From: DASVEG01 sp035540495
GTDB lineage: Bacteria; Actinomycetota; Acidimicrobiia; Acidimicrobiales; CADCTF01
Reading direction: 5' to 3'
Assembly: GCA_035540495.1 (NCBI GenBank)
Contig: DATLGL010000042.1
Span: 1 to 64,000, forward strand
Length of the DNA: 64,000 bases
Shown here one piece after another: positions 7,683 to 15,450 of the stretch (positions within the stretch are counted from its first letter, which is position 1; every line of letters begins with the position of its first letter). Below the pieces are notes generated by a model. It was not told the origin of the DNA. It saw only the letters and a list, made by a program, of their open reading frames with translations, and made no database searches. The position numbers and the translations under genes were made by a program.

Positions 7683-7714
7683 AAGCGCTAGTAGGACTAA
7701 CGAGAGGACGAGCT

Positions 7715-8362
7715 ATGGCCGCTGTCACCGCATCCGCCACCCTCACCCCGGCTGCACCCGCCCCCACCTGGTCGAAGGCCGCAGGCATCACGTATGTCGC
7801 AGCCTGGGTCGTCGGGCTGACCGCGTTCGGTGCCGGCCCGCCGAGCGATGCCACGGCCGCTGAAGTGGCCGAGTACTTCGCGAACCACTCGATCTCGACG
7901 ACGATCCAGTCGCTTCTCATTCACGGCGTAGCGGCAGTCGCGCTGTTCGCGGTCCTTCGTGCAGTGCGCCGCACCGAAACGTCGAGCCGCGTGTCGCACG
8001 TCGCAGGCGTCGTCGGCGTCGCCCTCTCGTTGACGCAGCTCGCGCTCGACGGGTGGCGAAGCCTCGTCGCGAGCGGCTCGACGACCAAGAGGTTGGTCGA
8101 GGTGATCGACCGAGTCGACGGGTTCAAGATGTTCGCTTTCGCAGTGATGATCGGGGCGAGCGTCGGCGCCCTGCGCGCAGCGGGGGTGATCGGCCGGCGC
8201 ATGGCGATCGTCGGCGTTGCTGCCACGGTGGCGCTCGTGGTGTCGGGAGTGGGATACGCCGCCGCGGTGGAGTCGTTGCGCGGGATCGCCGCGATCTCGC
8301 TCGTGCTCCTGCTCCTCTGGGTCGGTTACCTCGGCGTCGCCGCCGGGCGCCGCACGGTCTGA
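7715..8362 (+). CDS. Membrane protein, DUF4386-like size, first gene of a TetR operon
   Basis: The 215-residue protein has about six hydrophobic helices, beginning AAGITYVAAWVVGLTAFG and ending ISLVLLLLWVGYLGVAAG. Loop residues such as EYFANHSI and FKMFAFAVMIGA are of the type seen in small four-to-six-helix proteins of unknown function. An upstream purine-rich GAGAGGAC supports the ATG at 7715. Its stop overlaps the start of the TetR gene (TGATG), so the two are co-translated. The operator-bearing promoter lies 33 bases upstream. Function is unknown; a permeability or stress role would be a guess. Confidence 0.75.
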   Translation: MAAVTASATLTPAAPAPTWSKAAGITYVAAWVVGLTAFGAGPPSDATAAEVAEYFANHSISTTIQSLLIHGVAAVALFAVLRAVRRTETSSRVSHVAGVVGVALSLTQLALDGWRSLVASGSTTKRLVEVIDRVDGFKMFAFAVMIGASVGALRAAGVIGRRMAIVGVAATVALVVSGVGYAAAVESLRGIAAISLVLLLLWVGYLGVAAGRRTV

Positions 8363-8934
8363 TGCCCCGAGCCGGGCTCACGCCCGAGCGCGTCGTGGCC
8401 GAAGCGGCGATCGTGGCCGACGAGGGAGGCCTCGACCAGCTCACGCTCGCGGCCGTGGCACAGCGAGTGGGTGTCGCGCTGCCGTCGCTCTACAAGCACG
8501 TCGACGGACTCGATGGCCTCCGCCGCGAGCTCGCGATCCTGGGCATGCGCGAGCTCGCGGCTCGCCTCTCCAAGGCGGCGATGGGGCGTGTTGGCCACGG
8601 CGCCCTGGCAGCCGTCTCCCATGCCTACCGCGCCTTCGCCACTGAACGGCCAGGCCTCTACGCCGCCACCGTGCGGGCACCGAGCCCCGACGACGAGGAA
8701 CACACCGCCGTGAGCCAAGACGCGCTCGACGTCGGCGTCGCCGTCATGCGCTCGTACGGCATCGAGCTCCCGGACGCCGTCCACGCGATCCGCATCTTCC
8801 GATCCGCCGTGCACGGCTTCGTCACCCAAGAAGCCACCGGCGCCTTCGGGATGCCCGAGAGCGTCGACGAGAGCTACCGCCTGATGATCGACGTCCTCGA
8901 CGTCGCTTTTACCGCCTGGAAGGACAACCGGTGA
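8362..8934 (+). CDS. TetR/AcrR-family regulator with WHG-type C-domain
   Basis: This 190-residue protein opens with a TetR helix-turn-helix: ERVVAEAAIVADEGGLDQLT, then VAQRVGVALPSLYKHVDGL. Its C-terminal domain resembles the WHG type (AYRAFATERPGLYAATVRAP, then IRIFRSAVHGFVTQEATGAF). It probably represses its own operon through the palindrome at 7665-7681. The ATG at 8362 overlaps the upstream stop by one base. The 3' end overlaps the next gene as GTGA, so three genes form one unit. The ligand is unknown. Confidence 0.92.
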   Translation: MPRAGLTPERVVAEAAIVADEGGLDQLTLAAVAQRVGVALPSLYKHVDGLDGLRRELAILGMRELAARLSKAAMGRVGHGALAAVSHAYRAFATERPGLYAATVRAPSPDDEEHTAVSQDALDVGVAVMRSYGIELPDAVHAIRIFRSAVHGFVTQEATGAFGMPESVDESYRLMIDVLDVAFTAWKDNR

Positions 8935-9263
8935 TCGCCACGCTCAAGAACCTCAACCTGGCGCTCCGTTTCGGCCTCGAGCTCACCCTCCTCGCTGCGC
9001 TCGCCATCTACTGCTGGCGAACGTTTCCGGCCGGCGCAGCTCAGGTGGCAGCGACGATCGGCGTCCTGATCGTCGTCATGGTCATCTGGGCAACCGTCGT
9101 CCACGGCGCGGGCGTTCCAGCGCCGGTTCGCGTCGCCGTCCAGGTGCTGCTCTTCGGTGTCGCCGTCGCATCCGCCGCTGCCCTCCGCCGGCCGGAGCTC
9201 GCTGCGATACTTGCGGCCGCCACCGCCGTCAACGCCGCGCTGATGGCGTTGTGGGGTCAGTGA
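8931..9263 (+). CDS. YrdB-like DUF2568 membrane protein
   Basis: The 110-residue protein has four hydrophobic segments. It starts LKNLNLALRFGLELTLLAAL, characteristic of the YrdB/DUF2568 family, which has no known function. The GTG start overlaps the TetR stop by four bases, making it the last gene of the operon. Its conserved loop WATVVHGAGVPAPVRV matches the pattern of the family. Confidence 0.8.
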   Translation: MIATLKNLNLALRFGLELTLLAALAIYCWRTFPAGAAQVAATIGVLIVVMVIWATVVHGAGVPAPVRVAVQVLLFGVAVASAAALRRPELAAILAAATAVNAALMALWGQ

Positions 9264-9337
9264 CGCTGGCGGCTCCGGACCACGCCGCGCCGGCCGGTCG
9301 AAGCAGACGACTGCCTCGCACCAGCCAGAACACGTAG

Positions 9338-9409
9338 AGGCGACGAGGGGAATCGAACCCCTGTACAGGGCTTTGCAGGCCCTTGCCTAAGCCACTCGGC
9401 CACGTCGCC
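9338..9409 (-). tRNA. tRNA-Cys (anticodon GCA)
   Basis: A complete cloverleaf is readable on the minus strand. The acceptor stem GGCGACG/CGTCGCC pairs 9403-9409 with 9339-9345. The anticodon stem AGGGC/GCCCT encloses loop CTGCAAA with anticodon GCA. The T-arm contains GGTTCGATTCC. The discriminator base is U (9338), the identity base expected for tRNA-Cys. No CCA is encoded. It is the only tRNA in the window. Confidence 0.97.
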
Positions 9410-9460
9410 GGGAGAGGTCAATGTACTCGCGGGATCCGGTGCCTGTGCTCCACTAGCGGG

Positions 9461-11224
9461 ATGGCGAAGAAGGCGGGCGTCGGGGTTGCCGTCGCGCTCC
9501 TGGCGACGTGCGTGTGGAGCGCACCGGCGGGAGCGGCGAGTCGAACGTGGAAGGGAGGCGCGTCGTCGGTCGCGTGGTCGCAGCCCGGCAACTGGGTCGA
9601 GGGCGCTCCACCCGCCGACGGCGACAACCTCGTGCTGACCGGGAGCGGCCAGTTCGGCTCGACGAGCTACGACGACCTGGGCCCGTTGGTGCTGAGCGGC
9701 ATCGAGTTCACCGGCAGCCATCGCGTCGTCAGCGGCCGGGACGAGAAGCTGCTCGTGGGTCCGGTGGTCGTGCGCGCACCGGTCGCCAGCATCGAGACTC
9801 CGCTCGTTCTCGGCGCCGACGTCGAGGTGCGCACGACACGCGTCGGGACGGGTAGCGGCGTCTACTTGTCCGACGTCTACCTCGAAGGACGGCGGCTGGC
9901 GATCAGCGGTGACGGCGAGACCAGGGTCGACGTCACCGGCCCCGGTCGCATCCACGTCGCCGGGCCCGGCTTCGCGACCGTCACCGGCGACGGTGACGAC
10001 ATCGCGCTCGACGTCTCCAACGGGTACGTGACAGCGCTCGACGACTTCGGGCACGTCACTCTCGCGGGTGGCAGCTTCGCGACGCGCGGGACGATGACCT
10101 CGTTCACTGCTCCCGGCGGAAGAGCCGGCATGACCGCACCCTCGTTCGGCGTGCCGTGGGTCGTGACCGGCGACATGCACCTCGGGTCGGGTCACGTCTT
10201 CGACCTCAACCTCGGCCTCGACGGCGCCATGGAACCGGTGCGCGTCGGCGGTCGCGTGCGGATCGATTCGGCACGGTTGGGCAGCACCGCCCTGATCTTC
10301 GCCGGGCGCACCCAAGGTCGGGTGCTGACGGTGATCGACAAGCAGAGCCCTGGCCCGGTCGAGGGCACGTTCGCTGATCTGCCCGAGGGATCGGTGATCT
10401 CGGTGCCCGATGCTGTGGTGCGACTCAGCTACGTCGGCGGCGACGGGAACGACGTGACGCTCACGGTCCTCGATGCTGGCTACATCGCCGTCGACAACCT
10501 CGGGGGCGTCTACGGCTTCGGCAACCAGCGCCACTTCGGCAGCATCGGGTTCCCGCTCACGCGTCCGATCGTCGCCGCAGCGGTCACGCCCGCGCGCGGC
10601 GGCTACTGGCTTGCTGCGACCGACGGCGGCATCTTCTCGTTCGGTGACGCCGGGTTCTTCGGTTCGACTGGTGCGATGAGGCTCAACCAGCCGATCGTGG
10701 GCATGACGGCGACGAAGTCGGGCCGCGGCTACTGGCTCGTGGCCTCCGACGGGGGCATCTTCGCCTTCGGCGACGCCGGCTTCCATGGATCGACCGGCAA
10801 CGTCCGGCTCAACCGACCGATCGTCGGCATGACGGCGACACCGTCGGGCGAGGGCTACTGGCTGGTCGCTTCCGACGGCGGAATCTTCTCGTTCGGTGAC
10901 GCCCGGTTCTTCGGGTCGACCGGGGCGATGAGGCTCAACCAACCGATCGTCGCGATGGCTTCGACGCCAACCGGAAGCGGCTATTGGCTCGCGGCGTCCG
11001 ATGGCGGCGTGTTCACCTTCGGCGACGCGGGTTTCCACGGGTCGACGGGTCACATCCGGCTCAACCGTCCGATCATCGGGATGACGGCGAGTCGCACCGG
11101 CGGCGGTTACTGGTTCCTCGCCAGTGACGGCGGCGTCTTCGCGTTCGGGGATGCACCGTTCCTCGGCACGCCGCTGCGGCGCGAACGGCGATCGTCTGGA
11201 ACCTTCGTCGCCGTCGCCACCTGA
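9461..11224 (+). CDS. Secreted repeat protein with GYW-SDGG-FGDA repeats
   Basis: This is a 587-residue exported protein. MAKKAGVGVAVALLATCVWS is a signal peptide, probably cleaved after APAGAA. The N-terminal half (SRTWKGGASSVAWSQPGNWV onward) has the Trp/Gly opening and Gly/Asp/Thr-rich pattern of beta-helix or autotransporter-like stalk repeats. The last 230 residues are six tandem units of about 42 residues, each reading GYW.. .SDGG(I/V)F.FGDA.F.GSTG...LN.PI.GM. Such arrays resemble beta-propeller or adhesin modules and are frequent in Acidimicrobiia-like genomes. Some relatives carry peptidase or esterase domains; none is evident here. A surface or wall role is inferred. Confidence 0.85.
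   Translation: MAKKAGVGVAVALLATCVWSAPAGAASRTWKGGASSVAWSQPGNWVEGAPPADGDNLVLTGSGQFGSTSYDDLGPLVLSGIEFTGSHRVVSGRDEKLLVGPVVVRAPVASIETPLVLGADVEVRTTRVGTGSGVYLSDVYLEGRRLAISGDGETRVDVTGPGRIHVAGPGFATVTGDGDDIALDVSNGYVTALDDFGHVTLAGGSFATRGTMTSFTAPGGRAGMTAPSFGVPWVVTGDMHLGSGHVFDLNLGLDGAMEPVRVGGRVRIDSARLGSTALIFAGRTQGRVLTVIDKQSPGPVEGTFADLPEGSVISVPDAVVRLSYVGGDGNDVTLTVLDAGYIAVDNLGGVYGFGNQRHFGSIGFPLTRPIVAAAVTPARGGYWLAATDGGIFSFGDAGFFGSTGAMRLNQPIVGMTATKSGRGYWLVASDGGIFAFGDAGFHGSTGNVRLNRPIVGMTATPSGEGYWLVASDGGIFSFGDARFFGSTGAMRLNQPIVAMASTPTGSGYWLAASDGGVFTFGDAGFHGSTGHIRLNRPIIGMTASRTGGGYWFLASDGGVFAFGDAPFLGTPLRRERRSSGTFVAVAT
10478..11175 (+). repeat. Six tandem 126-bp coding repeats
   Basis: Units begin at 10478 (degenerate, 41 codons), 10601, 10727, 10853, 10979 and 11105. 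The middle units are exactly 42 codons and alternate between two subtypes: GDAGFFGSTGAMRLNQPIV and GDAGFHGSTGNVRLNRPIV. The alternation (units 2 and 4 versus 3 and 5) suggests duplication of a two-unit block. Confidence 0.9.
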
Positions 11225-11247
11225 CCCCGCAGCGGCACTGCTTCGGC

Positions 11248-11508
11248 TCAGTCGAGCAGGGGACGGACCTCGTCGGAGTCGAGCGTGGCGAGGATCGCTT
11301 CGGCGAGGTGACGTGCTGACGGCGCGTCGAGCTCGACGGCGACGCGCTCGGCGCCGCCCCAGACATCGATGCACAGCGCGTGGTCGACCGGCGCGTCCTG
11401 AGGGTGGTCGAAGTACACGACCGCTCGATCGACGGTGAACCACTCGTCGCCTGCCGCGTCGCGTGCGCTTCCTCGAACGGCGGCGGTCGTCGTGACGTAG
11501 GTGCACAT
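11248..11508 (-). CDS. DUF6295-like small protein (86 aa)
   Basis: The product (MCTYVTTTAAVRGSARDA..., then VYFDHPQDAPVDHALCIDVW) is short, soluble and acidic, with a WFTVDRAVVYFDHP core. It resembles the family named DUF6295, but this is from memory of the pattern and no function is known. The ATG at 11508 lies two bases after the stop of the dienelactone hydrolase, so the pair is co-transcribed. Confidence 0.7.
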   Translation of the reverse strand: MCTYVTTTAAVRGSARDAAGDEWFTVDRAVVYFDHPQDAPVDHALCIDVWGGAERVAVELDAPSARHLAEAILATLDSDEVRPLLD

Positions 11509-11510
11509 CG

Positions 11511-12218
11511 CTACGCGAGCTCCCGTCCGAAGAACGACCAGATCTGCTTCCATCCGTCCTTCGCTGCCTCGAGCCGGTACGACGGACGATCGACGCTGAA
11601 GAACGCGTGCCCTGCGCCGTCGTAGCGGTGGAACTCGTAGGTCTTGCCGTGCTCCTGCAGGGCAGCCTCCATCGCATCGACGTCTTCGGGTGACGGGCTC
11701 CGGTCCTCGTTCCCGAACAACCCCAGCAGCGGGCATCGGAGCTGCGGGGCGAGCGAGATGTCTGCCCGACCGCCGTAGCAGTCGACGGCTGCGTCGACCT
11801 CGAGCGTGCACGCCGCCAGCCACGACTGACGGCCGCCGCTGCAGTAGCCGATGACGCCTACCTTTCCGTTCGACGACGGCTGATCGCGCAGGAACCCGAT
11901 CGCGCCCTGCGCGTCTCCCAGAAGCTGATCATCGGGAACACCGCCTGCGTCACGCGCGGCGGCTGCCGCGTCCGCCGGCTTCGCGCCCGGCGCGTACCGG
12001 TGGAACAGGTTCGGCATCACAGCGGCGTACCCGTACGCAGCGAAGGTGCGGGCGATCTCCTTCGTCGCCCGGTCGTAGCCGGGCATGTGGTGGAGGACGA
12101 GCACACTCGGGACGACACCGTCGGCGATGTCGACCGGTCTGGCGAAGTACGCCTCGATCTCGTCGCCGCCGTCGGCGGTGATGGTGATCGTCTCGGCACG
12201 TATCGCGTCGCTCGCCAT
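11511..12218 (-). CDS. Dienelactone hydrolase-family enzyme
   Basis: The 235-residue alpha/beta hydrolase has the DLH nucleophile elbow GYCSGG (Cys126) and a late FHRYDGAGHAFF carrying the catalytic His. NEDRSPS is probably the acid region. Prototype enzymes open dienelactones in chloroaromatic degradation, but most homologues have unknown ester substrates. ATG 12218 was chosen because upstream codons are not family-like. It is the first gene of a two-gene unit with the DUF6295-like protein. Confidence 0.9.
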   Translation of the reverse strand: MASDAIRAETITITADGGDEIEAYFARPVDIADGVVPSVLVLHHMPGYDRATKEIARTFAAYGYAAVMPNLFHRYAPGAKPADAAAAARDAGGVPDDQLLGDAQGAIGFLRDQPSSNGKVGVIGYCSGGRQSWLAACTLEVDAAVDCYGGRADISLAPQLRCPLLGLFGNEDRSPSPEDVDAMEAALQEHGKTYEFHRYDGAGHAFFSVDRPSYRLEAAKDGWKQIWSFFGRELA

Positions 12219-12252
12219 GCGTGAGTATGGCGCGGCCAGTACGTTCCGGAGC

Positions 12253-12375
12253 ATGTCTGCCACGGTCGATCGGCTCGGTGAGCCGGTGTCCGACGACATC
12301 CAGCTCGTCGGTGTTTCCCGCATGCGGGAGTACGGCCGCGACTGGCTCCACGTCAGCTATCGCCAGGGCGAGTAG
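12253..12375 (+). CDS. Small hypothetical protein (40 aa)
   Basis: ATG 12253 opens a 40-codon frame, MSATVDRLGEPVSDDIQLVG..., ending YGRDWLHVSYRQGE. Third positions are strongly G/C like the neighbouring genes, and the sequence is not low-complexity. Its TAG (12373-12375) is two bases before the ATG of the VOC gene, so it looks like the first cistron of that operon. The ribosome-binding site is poor and no homologue is recognised. Confidence 0.4.
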   Translation: MSATVDRLGEPVSDDIQLVGVSRMREYGRDWLHVSYRQGE

Positions 12376-12377
12376 TG

Positions 12378-12767
12378 ATGGAGATCCGCTGGGTCGCCGT
12401 CGCGATCGACTGCGAGTGGGCCGAGCCAGTCGCCCGGTTCTACGAAGGGCTGCTCGGCTTCGAGATCACCGACCTCGGACCCGGCGGTCGCTGGGCCCAG
12501 CTGTTCCACCCTGACGGCGGCGTGCATCTGAACATCCAGGGCGAGGAGTGGTACCGACCGCCGACCTGGCCCGAGCGGCCCGGGGAGCTCACGAAGATGT
12601 TCCACTTCGAGGTGCAGGTCGACGACGTCGAGAGCGCGGTGGCTCGGGCGGTCGAGCTCGGAGGAACCGAGGCTCCCTGGCAGCCGCCTGACCGGAACCG
12701 CGAGCGGATGCGGATCGTGCTCGACCCCGCTGGCCACCCGCTCTGCCTGTTCCTCGAAGGGGAGTAG
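12378..12767 (+). CDS. VOC-family protein (glyoxalase/bleomycin-resistance fold)
   Basis: A single vicinal-oxygen-chelate domain of 129 residues opens MEIRWVAVAIDCEWAEPVARF and continues FYEGLLGFEITDLGPGGRW. MFHFEVQVDDVESAV and VLDPAGHPLCLFLE form the second beta-alpha-beta module. VOC proteins bind a metal or small ligand. Substrate is not predictable. GTG 12375 just upstream is an alternative start. It is followed three bases later by the ATP-grasp ligase, so the two are probably co-transcribed. Confidence 0.88.
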   Translation: MEIRWVAVAIDCEWAEPVARFYEGLLGFEITDLGPGGRWAQLFHPDGGVHLNIQGEEWYRPPTWPERPGELTKMFHFEVQVDDVESAVARAVELGGTEAPWQPPDRNRERMRIVLDPAGHPLCLFLEGE

Positions 12768-12770
12768 CGC

Positions 12771-14216
12771 GTGCCACCGTTCCACGAGATCCAACGCCGG
12801 CTCGCGGACGCGATGAGCGCGAACACCCCAGCGAGCGGCGTCGACCACGTCCTGATCGCGCTGCCGTCGTTCAGCGTCGGCGAATCGTTGCTGTCGCACT
12901 ACGTCGACCGGATCCCGGGGCTCGAGCACCGCTATCTGCTCGCAGTCCTGATGTTGCACCGGATCCCGACGTGCGACTTCGTCTTCGTGTCGTGCCGCGC
13001 ACCGGAGCAGGAAGTCGTCGACTACTACCTCTCGCTGTTGCCGGCCGCGCAACGCGATGCGGCTCGGCGACGGTTGCACATCCTCGAGGTTCCCGACCCG
13101 AGCGGCCGGGCCGTTGCCGCGAAGCTGCTCGATCGTCCCGATCTCATGGAGCAGGTCCGCTCTCTCGTCGCCGGCCGTACCGCGGTGATCGAGCCGTGGA
13201 ACGTGCAGGCCGACGAAGTGGCACTCGCGGAGGCCCTCGACGTGCCGGTGAACGGCACGAGCCCGGCCCTCTGGCCGCGTGCCTTCAAGAGCGCGGGGCG
13301 ACGTCTCTTCCGCGAGGCGAATGTGCCCGTGCCGACCGGGCGCGAGGACGTGCGATCGCTCGACGAGGTCGCTGCAGCTGTCGACGCCATCAGGCGCGAG
13401 TCACCCGCTGTGGCGGGCGTCGTCGTGAAGCTCGACGACAGCGGTGCAGGCGATGGCAACGTCGTCATCGATCTGCGTGAGCCGGATGCGCTGGCGCGCG
13501 CCCTCGCGGCGATGCCGGAGTGGTACGTAACCGATCTCGCCGCGGGTGGTGTCGTCGAGCAGCTGATCACCGGCCAGGTGGTGACGAGTCCGAGCGTTCA
13601 GGTCGACATGCTCCCGGACGGTTCCGTGCGCGTGCTCGCCACGCATGAGCAGGTGCTCGGAGGTGCGACCGGCCAGGTGTACATGGGATGCCGCTTCCCC
13701 GCCGATCCCGCGTACGCGCCGGAGCTGGCGAGGCACGGTCGAGCCGTGGGCCAGCTCCTCGCACATCACGGAGCTCGGGGAAGAGCGGGGATCGACTTCA
13801 TGGCTGCGAAGGGTGCCGACGCCCGGTGGGACCTCTTCGCTCTGGAGATCAACCTGCGCAAGGGCGGCACCACCCACCCGTACGCGGTGCTGCGCAACCT
13901 GGTGCCGGGGCGGTACGACGACGAGCTCGGCCAGTGGATCGCCGACGCAGACAGTTCGCCGCGCGCCTACTGGTCGACCGACAACCTCGTGGATCCCGCC
14001 TGGCACGGCATGCCTCCTTCGGCCGTCATCGATGCTGTCGCGGCCGCGGGTCTGCCGTTCGACATCGAGCGCGGAACGGGCGTGGTGCTCCACATGCTGT
14101 CGGGACTGGCCATCGACGGGAGGCTCGGCCTGACCGCCATCGGCCACGACGACGCACACGCAGGTGCCTTGTACGAAGCAGCGGCCACAGCCATCGGAGA
14201 GGCCGTGCCCGTCTAG
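12771..14216 (+). CDS. PGM1-related ATP-grasp peptide ligase
   Basis: The 481-residue protein has a pre-ATP-grasp region (DHVLIALPSFSVGESLLSHY), a central ATP-grasp fold (VVVKLDDSGAGDGNVVIDL for nucleotide binding, GIDFMAAKGADARWDLFALE and INLRKGGTTHPYA for the metal-binding Glu/Asn loop), and a C-terminal region typical of PGM1-like ligases. PGM1 joins amino acids or peptides through acyl-phosphates in pheganomycin biosynthesis. No precursor-peptide gene, carrier protein or tailoring enzymes are adjacent, so this looks like an orphan ligase with an unknown product. GTG start at 12771. The last four bases overlap the convergent phosphotransferase gene. Confidence 0.85.
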   Translation: MPPFHEIQRRLADAMSANTPASGVDHVLIALPSFSVGESLLSHYVDRIPGLEHRYLLAVLMLHRIPTCDFVFVSCRAPEQEVVDYYLSLLPAAQRDAARRRLHILEVPDPSGRAVAAKLLDRPDLMEQVRSLVAGRTAVIEPWNVQADEVALAEALDVPVNGTSPALWPRAFKSAGRRLFREANVPVPTGREDVRSLDEVAAAVDAIRRESPAVAGVVVKLDDSGAGDGNVVIDLREPDALARALAAMPEWYVTDLAAGGVVEQLITGQVVTSPSVQVDMLPDGSVRVLATHEQVLGGATGQVYMGCRFPADPAYAPELARHGRAVGQLLAHHGARGRAGIDFMAAKGADARWDLFALEINLRKGGTTHPYAVLRNLVPGRYDDELGQWIADADSSPRAYWSTDNLVDPAWHGMPPSAVIDAVAAAGLPFDIERGTGVVLHMLSGLAIDGRLGLTAIGHDDAHAGALYEAAATAIGEAVPV

Positions 14217-14965
14217 GCGCCCGGAACCGGACGTACCTCCGCGAGGCGGTTCGCGGCATATGGGTCCTGCCCACTCGGATCCCAGCAGACGGCCGCTTCC
14301 CATGCGGCGGACGCTTGCGATGCGATGTCGTGCAGCTCGTCGTCGAGCGCCGCTGCGTTGTACGGCAGGACCAGGTCGAGCTCGGGAACGTCGACGTGCG
14401 ACTCGTCCCAGTCGATCAAGCCAACGGCATCCTCGGTGATCAGCACGTTCCTCGGGTTGGGGTCGCCGTGGACGACGCAGGTGCGGGTTCGGACCAGCCG
14501 CGCCCACGCGGCGCGACATCGAGCGACGCCCTCCGCTGGCATCGCGCCGAGGTCGACCTTGGTCCCCGTGTCGGCGTCCAGCAGGTCGATCGACGAGCGC
14601 CACCCCGGGCGTTGAGGCCAGCCCTTCGTCAGGCGGTGGAGCGTTCGGAGCGCCTCGGCGACGCGCCGCCAGTCGTCGGGCGTCGCCGGCGTGCGCCCAT
14701 CGAGGTGCGTCATGACCATGAGTCCGTCGACGAACAGCCGGCCGTCCGTCGTCGGGATCGGCAGCGGAACCGACAGCCCTTCGGCATCGAGGTGTCGCAT
14801 CAGCGCGGCTTCCCACGCGAGGTCGTCGTCACTCCGCCGTCCCAGTCTCCCCACGGCTGGGCGCCCGTTGACGTCGATGCTCCAGACATCGTTCGCGACG
14901 CCTCCGGTGAGGCGCTCGATACGCGTCACGCGCGGACCCCAGAGCTCCAGCGCGGTCCACCCCAC
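14213..14965 (-). CDS. Aminoglycoside phosphotransferase-fold kinase
   Basis: The 250-residue protein has the APH/choline-kinase catalytic loop VVHGDPNPRNVLI and the metal-binding IDWDES (GLIDWDESHVDVPELDL), with an upstream TGGVANDVWSIDVNG nucleotide loop. Such kinases phosphorylate aminoglycosides, homoserine, sugars or other small hydroxyl compounds. Nothing here distinguishes them, so a resistance function should not be assumed. The GTG start at 14965 is the first possible after a stop. It is convergent with the peptide ligase. Confidence 0.88.
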   Translation of the reverse strand: MGWTALELWGPRVTRIERLTGGVANDVWSIDVNGRPAVGRLGRRSDDDLAWEAALMRHLDAEGLSVPLPIPTTDGRLFVDGLMVMTHLDGRTPATPDDWRRVAEALRTLHRLTKGWPQRPGWRSSIDLLDADTGTKVDLGAMPAEGVARCRAAWARLVRTRTCVVHGDPNPRNVLITEDAVGLIDWDESHVDVPELDLVLPYNAAALDDELHDIASQASAAWEAAVCWDPSGQDPYAANRLAEVRPVPGA

Positions 14966-15027
14966 GGGCTACATCATGACGGAGGCTTCGCGGCCGGGTG
15001 CCGCGAGATGGCGCCAAGCTCTCGCGC

Positions 15028-15402
15028 ATGGCGATGCTTCGACAGATCGTGATCGACAGCGACAACCCTGCGGTGCTCGCTCGCTTCTGGGCCGCGGCGC
15101 TCGACGACTTCGACGTGCTGCCTTACGACGACGCCGAGATCGCGAGGTTGGCCGCGTTGGGGTTCACGCCAGAGACGGATCCGTGCGTCATCGTCGGAGG
15201 ACCAGGCCTCGAGCTGTGCTTCCAGCGCATCGACGAGACGCGGCACGGGAAGCGACCGCTGCACCTCGACATCGCAGCCGTCGATCGAACACGAGAGGTC
15301 GAGCGCCTCGTCGCGCTCGGTGCGTCCGTGCGCCAGCACTTTGACGACCACGACTGGTTGGTCGACCCCGAGGGCAACGACTTCTGCATCACCGAGCCAT
15401 AG
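15028..15402 (+). CDS. VOC/glyoxalase-like protein
   Basis: At 124 residues this is a single glyoxalase_6-type domain: LRQIVIDSDNPAVLARFWAA, then KRPLHLDIAAVDRTREVERL and the closing DHDWLVDPEGNDFCITEP. These domains bind unknown small ligands. The ATG at 15028 is preferred over an upstream start because the conserved fold begins two residues later. It stands alone on the plus strand, divergent from the kinase gene. Confidence 0.88.
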   Translation: MAMLRQIVIDSDNPAVLARFWAAALDDFDVLPYDDAEIARLAALGFTPETDPCVIVGGPGLELCFQRIDETRHGKRPLHLDIAAVDRTREVERLVALGASVRQHFDDHDWLVDPEGNDFCITEP

Positions 15403-15450
15403 GGTCGTCCGCGCTTGCGTCGGGCGCCCTAGGGGAGTTTGCTTCGCCTC

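Noticed and set aside
9257..11677. An 806-residue minus-strand open frame opposite the repeat surface protein
   Set aside because: It is a GC-driven antisense shadow: the plus strand has a signal peptide and clear repeats, and the minus-strand product is low-complexity Arg/Pro/Ala/Glu with no domain.
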